From positions 62,001 to 126,000 of the forward strand of contig JAVBXN010000014.1 of NCBI GenBank assembly GCA_030824515.1: a DNA stretch of 64,000 bases, read 5' to 3'. This DNA comes from Pelobacter sp. (GTDB lineage: Bacteria > Desulfobacterota > Desulfuromonadia > Geobacterales > Pseudopelobacteraceae). Position 1 is the stretch's first letter. The number at the start of each line of letters is the position of its first letter. This document shows, one piece after another, positions 6,205-15,500 of the stretch. The translations under genes and the position numbers were made by a program. The notes beneath the pieces are model-generated. The model saw only the letters and a program-made list of their open reading frames with translations, searched no databases and was not told where the DNA came from.

Positions 6205-8076
6205 TTATTTTACTTTATCTATTTTCGGATTTTGAGCTCTCCAAGTTTCAACCAACTCTTCATAATTGGGCTTAGTCTCCATCTTAATGCCCCAACCACC
6301 TGGATTTTGCGAATCATCTGAAGATATCTCATCATATATAATGGGGTCTTGGCTATCTGGTCTTCTATTCCTGGGCGGTGCTTCTATTGTTGTCCGCATC
6401 GGCAATTTAACTGCTTCGCCCAAAATAATTGCTTCGCCCGTTCTCAATATTGGCAGCATACCAGTTAGTCCGTCCAGGTTATCTGATAAAGCAGATGTAA
6501 TATGATTTCTATCTGAGGCGTTAGTTAACCTGAGAGCGAAAAATGTACCGCATTGAGAAAGTATCGTTGGATTAATTTCTGAGGGTCTTTGACTCACTAT
6601 CATAGCTCCTATCCCATACTTCCTCCCCTCTTTCACAATGCGTTGAACTATTTTTGAAGCCATCCCTTGAAAATCATCATTTAAATAAATATGTGCTTCT
6701 TCCATGACTACTAGTAGAGGTCTGTGCCTACCACCTTGGGACAAATTCCTTGCCCAGAACAAAGCCTCATACAGCAACCTTAGAAGTGCCCCTATCGTTG
6801 TTTGCAAAATATCTGCAGGCACCCCAGACAGGTCCAATATCGTAACAGGTCTATCGCTACCTATCCAATTTTCCAGAAGACAATCAAGATCTTGTGCAAC
6901 TTTTCCATCAGCTTCGGGCATCCAATTAGCAGGCTTCAAAATAAAATCATACCTTGGAATTCTCAGCTTAGTTCCTAACAATAGAAGCTGTTTCCCTATA
7001 TTTAGGGAATTTGGCAAATAATTTATTTTTTCTTCTTTAGCTTCAGTAACAATATTTTTAAAAATAGGAGGAATACCTTCCATCGGATTCCCTTTTAATT
7101 CAACCCCGTTGGCATCCGTTTCATAGGCTAAGTTATCGATTGGCCTTCCGCCATTACCTTTATAGTATGTTCCAAATGTCTCAATGAATAATTCATACCA
7201 CAAATGATGAATGCTGAACGGTATTGGAGAGTCAACGCTAAGTGTGTCTGCTGAGGCCCCTTTTCTTGGGTATTTTGTCAAGGATTCAATTTTATATTTT
7301 TGCACCCTTTCCATAACTATATTTCTATCCTTTTCATTACTAAATTCGCCGAAACTAACCTCGCATAACTCGTCGAAATTTAACGCCCAAAAAGGTATGT
7401 GCAACTCTTTCTCTTTTAATTTTGAAGAGATATCTCCATTAATTTTATAAATATGAGCTTTTTCTTGTAGCGCTTGCCCATATTCGCCATGTAGGTCTAA
7501 CATAATTATCCTGGAAGAAGGATATTTCACATTGTCAGACAACGCGTTCATGATGCTTGCCACTGTCGTAGATTTGCCAGATCCTGTTGTTCCGACGACT
7601 GCAGAATGTCTTGTTATCAGCTTATTCACGTCAATCAAGGCGGGGATTGAATCTGCGTTTGATATGTGGCCTAGCTTTACAAAATACGGTTTATTAGGTT
7701 GTCCATAAATATTTTTTAGTTCTTTTTCTGATACCAAATGTACTTCATCGCCGATGGTTGGATATTGAGAAAGCCCTCTTTGAAATACTCCATTTCTCGG
7801 CCCTTCTCCTATTAACTGAATTGTCATCCATCTGTTACCATGAGTTTGATTTTCGGCCATTGTTTTGGGGACGGCGCTTGCACCTACTTGACTTATAATT
7901 CCGAACAGATCATTAAAGCCGATAGGTATTCTAATAAAGCTACCCACCTGACCAACCCTGTAGCCTTGACCGTCAATGTACACAAATCCAGTTAATGATT
8001 CCTTGGAAAGGGAAATACTGACAGTAGTCCCATTAACGTCTTGCACGTCACCAAGATAGGTTTCTTTACTAGACAT
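6205..8076 (-). CDS. HerA-like ATPase/translocase of a SIR2-HerA defence system
   Basis: A 623-residue HerA/FtsK-superfamily ATPase. An N-terminal HAS-barrel-like beta domain covers residues 1-120; Walker A is GTTGSGKST at 162-170; Walker B is LLVVMEEAH; a C-terminal arginine-rich stretch EGRKYGIGAMIVSQRPSEI matches the HerA sensor/Arg-finger region. HerA proteins form hexameric DNA motors. The start codon lies inside the end of the SIR2 gene (8-base overlap), so the two are translationally coupled. In known SIR2-HerA (Nezha) systems the HerA hexamer assembles with SIR2 into a large complex that acts against phage; that this pair does the same is inferred from architecture and order. Confidence 0.88.
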   Translation of the reverse strand: MSSKETYLGDVQDVNGTTVSISLSKESLTGFVYIDGQGYRVGQVGSFIRIPIGFNDLFGIISQVGASAVPKTMAENQTHGNRWMTIQLIGEGPRNGVFQRGLSQYPTIGDEVHLVSEKELKNIYGQPNKPYFVKLGHISNADSIPALIDVNKLITRHSAVVGTTGSGKSTTVASIMNALSDNVKYPSSRIIMLDLHGEYGQALQEKAHIYKINGDISSKLKEKELHIPFWALNFDELCEVSFGEFSNEKDRNIVMERVQKYKIESLTKYPRKGASADTLSVDSPIPFSIHHLWYELFIETFGTYYKGNGGRPIDNLAYETDANGVELKGNPMEGIPPIFKNIVTEAKEEKINYLPNSLNIGKQLLLLGTKLRIPRYDFILKPANWMPEADGKVAQDLDCLLENWIGSDRPVTILDLSGVPADILQTTIGALLRLLYEALFWARNLSQGGRHRPLLVVMEEAHIYLNDDFQGMASKIVQRIVKEGRKYGIGAMIVSQRPSEINPTILSQCGTFFALRLTNASDRNHITSALSDNLDGLTGMLPILRTGEAIILGEAVKLPMRTTIEAPPRNRRPDSQDPIIYDEISSDDSQNPGGWGIKMETKPNYEELVETWRAQNPKIDKVK

Positions 8077-9289
8077 TGTAACCTTCCTTGGGAGCGCCTA
8101 TTATTTTCTTCAGGAAATCTGTAAATACTGAGAAATCACCAAGTTTAACAAAGTACTCAGACTCATCGGGACTAATAGCTTCTTTACAAACAAATCTCAA
8201 AAGATCCAAGTCGCAATCATCTTTATTTTGTGTCCAACTCCAGTGTCCCAAATTTGTCCCGATTATGGCTTTGTCAAACGTCCAAATATTTAAATTGTGC
8301 TGTTTTTTTGCAAATTGGTATGCGTCAGGATACCTTTCGACCTGAGCACCAACTCCAGATTCTTTTTCATATCGGTCGTACATTAGACCAAGCACCATCG
8401 CCGTTGGGTTTGCCTTTAGTGCATTGATAATTGTATCGTTCAAATGGCCGTCATTAAACGAATAACCTGACAAAATTAAGAATGACGATTTTTTTCGAAT
8501 AAATCTGTTCAATTGATCAATCAATGCCAGGTACGGCATTTTTCGACTTTCTTCATATTTCAAATGGGACGGATAAATTAAATGTGATGCATCATGCTTT
8601 ATCTCTGAAGACCGGTACACTTTTTTCTGGTCTCCTATTTTTTCCTGATACCAATTAATTGACCCGTGTATCTTCCATAGTCTCGACCAGTGAGTTGGAA
8701 TTAAATTATCTTCTACAGCTCTTAGGTCAAAAAATGACCTCCTTGACCCCACAAAACCGTCGAAATAGGGCACCTCCAAGTCGTCCAAAGCTTGCTCCAT
8801 CAACAAGTCATAATTCGTCGTAAATAGCTCAATCGCGACTTTTCGATCAATTGACCTTATCCAATTACAAAGGCGGTGATACGATGTTTCTTGATCAGGT
8901 AAAGTTACGTTAAGTTTTTTTACGATCTCTGCACATATGACCCGCTCCAAATCCAACAAATCCTTTTCGCAAAGCCCTCTTACATCACCACCCTTTGATA
9001 CTAGCAACAAGCTCCTAAGGAAGCTTAAAATGTCTTCGATATTTTTGGCGTTTTTTTCTGCTTTTTTTAATTCTTTTAACAGCACCATATATTGTTTGTG
9101 GCCTTTCAGCTGTTCACTAATAAAGGCAGAAAGATTTTCTACGTCCGGTATTAAGGGCCATTTACCATCAGGCATAACTACGGATAAAGGGCATCCAGCC
9201 GAAATAAAAAAGCCTATTGACTCATTATCTTGTGACAGTGACTGTCTAAGGTATTTTAGATGTCGAATAGGGTCATGATAATTATCCAT
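8069..9289 (-). CDS. SIR2-domain NADase-like effector of a SIR2-HerA defence system
   Basis: A 406-residue SIR2-like protein. The NAD-binding loop is ISAGCP at residues 29-34; FTTNYD supplies the conserved Asn159; WKIHGSINW supplies the catalytic His208. These residues are the ones needed for NAD+ hydrolysis in defence SIR2 proteins. The frame is open to 9379, but the ATG at 9289 is preceded by GGAGAGATAAT and starts at the natural N-terminus. Its stop overlaps the HerA start. Strongly AT-rich relative to the host backbone, indicating horizontal acquisition. On phage attack such systems deplete NAD+ or act as nucleases. Confidence 0.87.
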   Translation of the reverse strand: MDNYHDPIRHLKYLRQSLSQDNESIGFFISAGCPLSVVMPDGKWPLIPDVENLSAFISEQLKGHKQYMVLLKELKKAEKNAKNIEDILSFLRSLLLVSKGGDVRGLCEKDLLDLERVICAEIVKKLNVTLPDQETSYHRLCNWIRSIDRKVAIELFTTNYDLLMEQALDDLEVPYFDGFVGSRRSFFDLRAVEDNLIPTHWSRLWKIHGSINWYQEKIGDQKKVYRSSEIKHDASHLIYPSHLKYEESRKMPYLALIDQLNRFIRKKSSFLILSGYSFNDGHLNDTIINALKANPTAMVLGLMYDRYEKESGVGAQVERYPDAYQFAKKQHNLNIWTFDKAIIGTNLGHWSWTQNKDDCDLDLLRFVCKEAISPDESEYFVKLGDFSVFTDFLKKIIGAPKEGYNV

Positions 9290-9394
9290 ATTATCTCTCC
9301 AATGTTCGTTAAGTGCTTTACCTTCAATCATCAACAGCCGAAATCTGAGACGGAACAACCCATGACAAACTGCAATCAACTTTCCGCCGCTCCA

Positions 9395-9649
9395 CTACCT
9401 CTTCGTTTTCGATGATTTCTGAGCTAACGCACTCCCCGCCGCTGCCTTCGAATCCTTACTCGTCCGCCCATCACTCAAAACCTTTGAAGCCGCACTTGCT
9501 GCCTTTGGGGAGGTTACTTTCGCGGGTGCTTTGGTCTGAGACAGCGCACTTGCCGCCGCAGTTTTAGATTTTGGAGCAGTGCTGGCACTGGTCAGCGTCT
9601 TTGATGCACTTGTAGCTGCTTTTGGACTTGTCACTTTAGCCTTAGTCAT
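9395..9649 (-). CDS. small Ala/Ser/Lys-rich protein with an internal duplication
   Basis: An 84-residue basic protein made of two related units of about 36 residues, each beginning AKVTSPKAA and ending SALSQ/SALAQ (SPKAAxxASKxL...SKxxAAxSAL). The unit resembles short conserved proteins seen in many proteobacteria, whose function I do not know. GGAGAA lies five bases before the ATG. It sits between the ImmA/IrrE-type peptidase gene (49 bases upstream) and the SIR2 gene (about 105 bases downstream) on the same strand, so it may be the tail of the toxin-antitoxin operon. Confidence 0.7.
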   Translation of the reverse strand: MTKAKVTSPKAATSASKTLTSASTAPKSKTAAASALSQTKAPAKVTSPKAASAASKVLSDGRTSKDSKAAAGSALAQKSSKTKR

Positions 9650-9697
9650 CGGAGTTCTCCTTTACCTTCTGAATTAACGACCTTGCTCGTAATCTCT

Positions 9698-10216
9698 TTA
9701 TTTGAAACTCCTCGCCAACCCAAAGAAATTCGCAACCGCAATAACCATAGCCGGCCTGCTAACCTGAAAAATCCCCGCCAGCTTATCCGGACTCTTCAAA
9801 TCTCCCTGAAACCGCTTCAACTGATCCATCGGAATCAGCAACTCCGAAGCAAACGCATCGGCTTCCTTCTCCTTGGGCGGTTTGGCATTCTCCGGAAAAT
9901 CCTCGCCATACTCCCGCGCCACCTCGGCATCGTAAAAATCCCGCTTGTCGTGGTTTAGAAAAATATGGCCCAGCTCGTGAGCCAGTGTAAAGCGGCCCCG
10001 CACCAAGGACTTTGCCTTGTTCACCATGGCAACCCGTGTCCCGTCCTCCATCTCCAAAAGCATCCCATCAAGCTCTTCCGGATCGTCAAGTTCGACATAC
10101 TCCAGCCCTTTTGCTTCGCAGATTCTCTGCAGATCAGTAGGTACATCCACAATTTTGTACTGCTTCAGAACCTTGCGAGCCATACCGCGAGCTAACGTAT
10201 AATTGGCCGGAATCAT
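9698..10216 (-). CDS. ImmA/IrrE-family metallopeptidase
   Basis: A 172-residue zinc peptidase of the ImmA/IrrE family. The zinc motif is HELGH at residues 80-84 and the third ligand is Glu118 in EKEADAFASELLIP, both canonical. No signal peptide. Its start overlaps the stop of the MqsA-like regulator by four bases, a coupling typical of XRE-regulator/ImmA pairs, in which the peptidase cleaves the partner repressor and so induces the operon. Here the likely substrate is the double-HTH protein encoded upstream; that is inference from the family. Confidence 0.87.
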   Translation of the reverse strand: MIPANYTLARGMARKVLKQYKIVDVPTDLQRICEAKGLEYVELDDPEELDGMLLEMEDGTRVAMVNKAKSLVRGRFTLAHELGHIFLNHDKRDFYDAEVAREYGEDFPENAKPPKEKEADAFASELLIPMDQLKRFQGDLKSPDKLAGIFQVSRPAMVIAVANFFGLARSFK

Positions 10217-11100
10217 TTGCGCACTCCACCTTGTTTAAGGTCATCAAGAGCCTCTTTCACCTTCTCCAGATATTCCTCGCTAACCTGCGCCTGTGCTTGG
10301 CTACCAGTCTTTTTTTGCGCCAGCTTTTCGACAATTTTATTGATGCTGCTTGACTGCACGGCAGCGCCCTTGGCGTCGTAACTGGTGGAACGGGCATGCA
10401 CCGACGTAACAGAATTTTTCATCTTAAAGACGGAGAAGGCTTCATTCAGCATCCTTCTCAGATTATCAAAAGGAACCTCGAAGAATCGGGCTATCCTGGC
10501 CGTCACCTCGGGCGGAATCTGCTCTGGCGCCACGTCGTTATTCTCGATTTTGACAAGCTCAGCGAGTTCTATACCAAGCGAATTGCAGACCACGTCCGGA
10601 AGAAGCTTGGTGGCAGTGATGATTTCCCGAATGTATTCACCAAAAGAGACATATTGTCCCAACAGTGGAGCATTGGCCTTATGAATGGCAACGGCCCGCT
10701 CATTCTCCAAAAGGTTCACGCCGGCGGTAGGTACTTTTTCAATGAGATTATGCACCAACAGGTTCATCGACGGCGTAATCTCCACCTCTCCCCGCTCCCA
10801 ACGGCCATAGGTATTGCGCCCGACGTGCAGCAGGTCGCAGATTTCTTCCAGCTTCATGTCCAGAACACGTCGCAGTATCTTCAGTTGATCGGGCGCAAGC
10901 AGCGGCTTCAGCCCGAATTCGAGGGCGATCCGCTTCTTGTCGATCGCCAGACTCTGGGCATGGGTGAAGGTTATTTCGCCGCAGGCCGGACAGGTCTCAC
11001 AGTCGAGGTCACTCAAAACGTGACTCTCACCATTGACGGTGACCGTCAACTCGGTCTTGGCAGTCTTGTATTCGGCTTCAAAACAGTTTGTGCAGATCAT
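10213..11100 (-). CDS. MqsA-like zinc-finger/HTH antitoxin-type regulator
   Basis: A 295-residue regulator. Residues 1-45 carry a YgiT-type zinc finger (C3, C6, C37, C40). Residues about 65-120 are an XRE helix-turn-helix with LHVGRNTYGRWERGE, as in MqsA antitoxins. Unlike the 130-residue MqsA, it continues with a second HTH-like domain (about 145-225) and a Ser/Gln/Lys-rich tail, the arrangement found in regulators cut by ImmA/IrrE peptidases. It lies 12 bases after the toxin-like gene and overlaps the peptidase gene. Probable role: neutralise the toxin and repress the operon through the palindromes at 11470-11510. Confidence 0.82.
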   Translation of the reverse strand: MICTNCFEAEYKTAKTELTVTVNGESHVLSDLDCETCPACGEITFTHAQSLAIDKKRIALEFGLKPLLAPDQLKILRRVLDMKLEEICDLLHVGRNTYGRWERGEVEITPSMNLLVHNLIEKVPTAGVNLLENERAVAIHKANAPLLGQYVSFGEYIREIITATKLLPDVVCNSLGIELAELVKIENNDVAPEQIPPEVTARIARFFEVPFDNLRRMLNEAFSVFKMKNSVTSVHARSTSYDAKGAAVQSSSINKIVEKLAQKKTGSQAQAQVSEEYLEKVKEALDDLKQGGVRK

Positions 11101-11112
11101 GATTTCGTTCCT

Positions 11113-11451
11113 CTATTTTAAAGTGAAAGAGGTCAGCTTCCATTCGATGAACTCATCGGTCTGCGGATGGTAGTTGCTGCAGACCTTGCAGTATACCTCC
11201 ACTCCCTTGGTGCTCGTACCCCGTATCACATAATGGGTGTTGCTACGACTGCTTGCCCTCGCGCTCGTTGCGGGCATGGCCTTCTCAATCGTTTCAGCAT
11301 GAGTGATGACATTCTCAACATCAGCCTCATATAGCCCGGCACGAGCCATATCCTCCATGCAATCTTTGGTCTTTCGAACCTTACCCGCCAGATACGCCGC
11401 CTGAATGGTACGGATAACAAAGTCGTCTAATTCAGTCCCGATTGGTGTCAT
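11113..11451 (-). CDS. putative toxin, MqsR/DUF4258-like
   Basis: A 112-residue protein. The first half is helical (FVIRTIQAAYLAGKVRKT...GLYEADVENVITHAETIEKA) and the second half is a short beta-sheet (THYVIRGTSTKGVEVYCKV...EFIEWKLTSFTL), the layout of the RelE-like MqsR/DUF4258 group. It is the first gene of the operon, directly ahead of an MqsA-like antitoxin, as mqsR is ahead of mqsA. The assignment to a toxin family rests on fold-level resemblance and gene order; catalytic residues cannot be named with confidence. Confidence 0.6.
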   Translation of the reverse strand: MTPIGTELDDFVIRTIQAAYLAGKVRKTKDCMEDMARAGLYEADVENVITHAETIEKAMPATSARASSRSNTHYVIRGTSTKGVEVYCKVCSNYHPQTDEFIEWKLTSFTLK

Positions 11452-11469
11452 AACTAACCCCTGAATGCA

Positions 11470-11520
11470 AACACCAATTGGTGTTATTTATAAATATACC
11501 AATTGGTGTTTGTGTGTCAA
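11470..11520 (-). promoter_or_regulatory. toxin-antitoxin promoter with two palindromic operators
   Basis: On the minus strand TTGACA (11515-11520) and TATATT (11493-11498) are 16 bases apart. A palindrome, ACCAATTGGT (11498-11507), fills the spacer; a longer perfect one, AACACCAATTGGTGTT (11470-11485), follows the -10 box. A half-site (ATTGGTGT) recurs at the start of the toxin gene. This is the layout expected for tight autorepression by the HTH antitoxin. Confidence 0.75.
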
Positions 11521-11612
11521 CCAGATAATTTATGAGAAACAGAAGGGGTAATAAAGCGGGACACCGCCCATATTTCCCTGTTTTTTACCCTTTGATTAAA
11601 GAAGTCGAACTG

Positions 11613-11939
11613 CTATTCACGATAATAGGCTATCAAACTCTCCAACAACGACCGGCAATCTTCTTTAACCTCGGAGATATCCAGAGTTCCTTTGGCAACT
11701 GCCTGAGCCACTGCGACCCTGGGTTCATTCAGCATTACGTACGTTTTGTACAGACTACGGGCCTCGTCGTCATGATAGCTATGGATCTTTTTATCAACAT
11801 CCCAGCAGGATATTTCATTGTCCTTCCATTTCTGTATTTCCCGATGAACAGAATCGATGGCATCAGACAATTCACGTTCATAAGCTCTTCCTGCAAGTTC
11901 ATTAAGATGTCGTCTTTGAGATTTCGTCATATCCTTCAT
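11613..11939 (-). CDS. hypothetical protein of the toxin-antitoxin region
   Basis: A 108-residue, charged and largely helical protein (MTKSQRRHLNELAGRAYERELSDAIDSVHREIQKW...; C-terminal LLESLIAYYRE). No membrane segment, signal peptide or cysteine pair. I do not recognise the family. It follows a possible 41-residue gene after two bases and lies upstream of, but separated from, the toxin operon promoter. Size and position beside a decayed antitoxin are compatible with a toxin-antitoxin accessory or immunity role, but nothing in the sequence proves it. Confidence 0.6.
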   Translation of the reverse strand: MKDMTKSQRRHLNELAGRAYERELSDAIDSVHREIQKWKDNEISCWDVDKKIHSYHDDEARSLYKTYVMLNEPRVAVAQAVAKGTLDISEVKEDCRSLLESLIAYYRE

Positions 11940-11941
11940 GG

Positions 11942-12067
11942 CTAATCCTTTACTATCTTCTGAGTTGTCCCACCAAAAACGACAGCAAGGATTCGTACAA
12001 TTTCATAATTGTCTTTGATGTCTTTGGAGTCATTTATGTCCCTTTTCTGAACCAGTCGCAACTGCAT
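11942..12067 (-). CDS. possible 41-residue protein, partner of the 11613-11939 gene
   Basis: A short frame from the ATG at 12067 to a TAG at 11942-11944 reads like protein (MQLRLVQKRDINDSKDIKDN, then YEIVRILAVVFGGTTQKIVKD) and stops two bases before the next ATG, which suggests coupling. AAGG lies about nine bases upstream. It overlaps the end of the decayed MqsA-like fragment in another frame. It may be complete or the tail of a larger lost gene. Confidence 0.4.
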   Translation of the reverse strand: MQLRLVQKRDINDSKDIKDNYEIVRILAVVFGGTTQKIVKD

Positions 12068-12176
12068 TTCCCAACACCTTCTCACTAACCCCTGGCACTT
12101 TCGCGATGAGATTATGCACCAACACGTTCATGTACATCGTAATTTCCGCCTCTCCCCGCTCCCACCGGCCATAGGT
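12030..12176 (-). pseudogene. decayed MqsA-like antitoxin fragment
   Basis: About 48 codons reading TYGRWERGEAEITMYMNVLVHNLIAKVPG, clearly paralogous to NTYGRWERGEVEITPSMNLLVHNLIEKVP in the intact regulator at 10213-11100. Nothing upstream in this frame resembles an antitoxin, so only the end of the HTH remains. It shows a second copy of this toxin-antitoxin system once lay here, or that the locus was partly duplicated. Confidence 0.7.
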
Positions 12177-12589
12177 AACCACCACCAACCAAAACATTCC
12201 GACACCATACTGCACAGTCAGGGCCAAAACCGGCTTCCAGGCCACCGCATCATAAAAATTGAAAAGCAGCCAAACATTACAGCATCTTGGCGAGATGGAA
12301 TCCATGGACGGCACACATTTCCGCACCTGCGGAACTTTTCACAAAAGTGTAAAGGATCTTTCCACACCCGGAGCAGGCCAGAGGTAACCACACGATTTAT
12401 CATTGCTTTTCAAAGTGTGTAAAAAAACCTGCAGTTGCCAAGTTTCTTTACACATTATAATTCCGGCGGGGCTTGCCAGCCCGGTAAGAGTGTGAGATTA
12501 TTGCGGGCCGATCCGGGGCCGGCATGAACACGACCCATTTCAGTCACGGCAGCCGCTCCGATCCCCAATATACTGAACAAGAGAAATAT
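12177..12589. other. gene-free stretch at the island edge
   Basis: No gene recognised. It contains three scattered TTTACAC/GTGTAAA motifs (around 12340, 12417 and 12448) and marks the change from AT-rich island to GC-rich backbone. The promoter of the downstream radical SAM gene should lie near its right end but no clear boxes are seen. Confidence 0.5.
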
Positions 12590-15500
12590 ATGACCTTCGA
12601 TCCAAGCCGCTGGAAACGTTTTGCCGTCTCGGGCGCACCTGTCTGGCTCTGCCCCGACCGACCATCCTGGTTTGTCCCCACCAGCGCCGGCGACATCCTG
12701 CTCCGGAACCTTGCCGACAATCGTGCTCCGGACGACATGGCGGCCCGTAACTTCCTGCAACGACTGCCCGATCCGCCGCTCAAAGAGTACAAGGGGCGGG
12801 AGGCTTTTCTGGCGGAGGCGCCGCCGCTGCGGGAACTGTGGCTGCATATCACCGATCGCTGCAACCTGGCCTGCGCCCACTGCCTGTTCAGCTCCGGCCC
12901 GGACTCGGCGCGCGAGCAGAGCCTGGAACGGCTGCAGCGGCATATCAGTGATGCAGCCGCACAGGGGTGCCGCCTGTTTGTCCTGACCGGCGGCGAGCCG
13001 CTGCTGCATGCCGGTTTCGTCACCCTGATCGACCAGATTCTGCAGTTCCCGGAAAGCCGGGTCGCGATCCTGACCAACGGGCTGCTGCTGTCCGGCCGCC
13101 TGAAGCCGGAATGGCCGCGCGACAGGATTCACCTGCAAATCAGCCTGGACGGCAATCCCGAGCATCATGACAACCTGCGCGGCCAAGGCAGTTTCAGCCG
13201 GCTTGAGCAGCAGCTTGAGTGGCTGGCCGGCAACGGGTGGCGCTTCACCCTCAGCAGCTGCGTTACCGCGGAAAACGCGGCCGACCTCCCCTGGCTGGTG
13301 GAGCATGCCGCCGACCGGGGTGCTGCCGCGCTGCACCTGATGTGGCACTTCATCCGCGGCCGGGGCTCCGCCGGGCAGCAGCCGGCGCCGCTCGATATCC
13401 TGCCCTGGCTGTGCGCGGCCATGGAACGGGCCGAATCCCGTGGCATCACCATCGACAACGTCGAAAACCTGAAAGGACAGATATTTTCTCCGCCGGGCAC
13501 CATTTACGACGGCTCGGCCGCCGGTTGGGAGTCGACCGCGATCGGGCCGGACGACATGCTCTATCCCACCGCCGCGACCATCGGCCTGGAAGCGCTGGCC
13601 ACCCCGATCGAAAGAGGCCTGGCGGAGGCCTGGCAGACCAGTCCGGTGCTGGCCGCGATACGTTCGAGCAGCGCGGCCACTCTGGATGATCCCTGGCGTT
13701 TCCTGCTGGGAGGGGGGGATTTCGACCACAGCTATCACCACGCCGGCACTTTTATCGGCGATGACCCCTATCAGCCGCTGACCGAACAGCTGGCGCTGAT
13801 CCTGATCCGGCGGGCCGCCGAGCGCCTGCCGGAAGCAGCCGTGCCGGCGTTGCGCCTGAAGATGGGAGAACTGCTGGTCAGCTGCGACGACCACGGTCCC
13901 CTGGCGCTCTGCCGCAGCAACTGCCTGCTCTCCCTGAACGGCTCCACCGACAGCCGCGCCAGGGTCGGGGATTATTATGCGGCGGCGGCCGGCGACAAGC
14001 GCAGCGAGATCTTGAATCCGGTCCACTATGACGACAGCCTGATCGAGCACATCCCGGCGGCTTACCGCTTCCGGGGTTACGGTTGCGGCAGTCCAGTGAT
14101 GGACGCGGGTCTCAAGCCGGGCGACCGGGTGGTGGACCTGGGCTGCGGCAGCGGGGTGGAGTGTTTCATCGCGGCCCGCCTGGTGGGAAAGAGCGGCCAC
14201 GTGACCGGCATCGACATGCTTGAGCCGATGCTTGCGCTGGCCCGCAGAGGAGCCGATGATGTGCGCCGCTCACTCGGCTTCGACAACCTGGACTTTGCCA
14301 GGGGCTTCCTGGAAGAGCTGCCGCTGGCCGATGCCGCCGCCGACGTGATGGTTTCCAACTGCGTGCTGAACCTTTCCACCGACAAGCGCCTGACCTTCAG
14401 CGAGATATTCCGGGTGCTGGCCCCGGGAGGACGGCTGTTCACCGCAGACGTGGTCTGCGAGATCGAGCCGGATGCGGCCATCCTCAACGACGGCACCCTG
14501 CGGGGCGAGTGCATCGGCGGCGCCATGACCCAGAAGGACCTGCTGGGAATCCTGGAGGAGAGCGGTTTCGTCCGTTTCCGGGTGCTGAAACGGATCCCCT
14601 ACCGGGTGGTGAACGGCCACCCCTTCTATTCGCTGACCTTCGAGGCGCGCAAACCGGAGGCCATGCAATTGCCGCCGCTGCAGGTGTTCTACCCCGGCCC
14701 GGCCGGCGGCCTGCTCACGCCCGGCGGCCACTGGCTGCGCCCCGGCCAGAGCGCAACCATCCCGGCCGAAGACGCCGAGCAGTTGGGCGAGCAGGTCTGG
14801 CAGCTGGATCAGCACGGCTTTGTCACCAATGTGGCCATCACTGCCGGAGCCAACTGCTGCATCTCGCCGGAAGCCGGCGCTGCCCCAGCGCCCCGGGCGG
14901 CGCACGACTCCGGCTGCCTGGTCTGCGGTGCGCCGCTGGTCTACCACCCCACCGAACAGGAAACCGCCTGCCACTATTGCGGCAGGAGCCTGTCGGCCAA
15001 TTCCTGCTGCGAGCAGGGGCATTTCGTCTGCGACAGCTGCCATACCGGCGACGCCCTGGATCTGATCGAACATCTCTGCGGCACGGCGACCGGCAGCGAT
15101 CCGGTAAGCCTCTTCCACGAGTTCCGCCGCCACCCCTCTTTCCCGCTGCACGGGCCGCAGTACCATGCCCTGGTGCCTGGCCTGCTGCTGGCCTGCCTGC
15201 GCAATGCCGGCCATCCGGTCACGGACGAACAGCTCCGGGCCGCCATCCGCCGGGGCGGCGAGGTCAGCGGCGGCAGCTGCGGATTCATGGGGATCTGCGG
15301 CGCAGCAATCGGAGTCGGGATCGCCTTCAGCGTGCTTCTGGAAGCCACGCCGCTCAAGGGTGAAGCCCGCCAGCAGGTGCAGGGGATTGTCCAGCGGGTG
15401 CTGGCGGAGATCGCCGGATACAGGGCTGCCCGCTGCTGCCAGCGGGACTGCTGGATCGCGCTGGAAGTCGGCATGCGCACGGCAGCGGAAATGTGGGATC

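Noticed and set aside
12455-14200. A 581-codon open frame on the minus strand
   Set aside because: It is antisense to the radical SAM fusion, is rich in Arg/Gly/Ala/Gln as antisense frames of GC-rich genes are, and has no domain motif or ribosome site.
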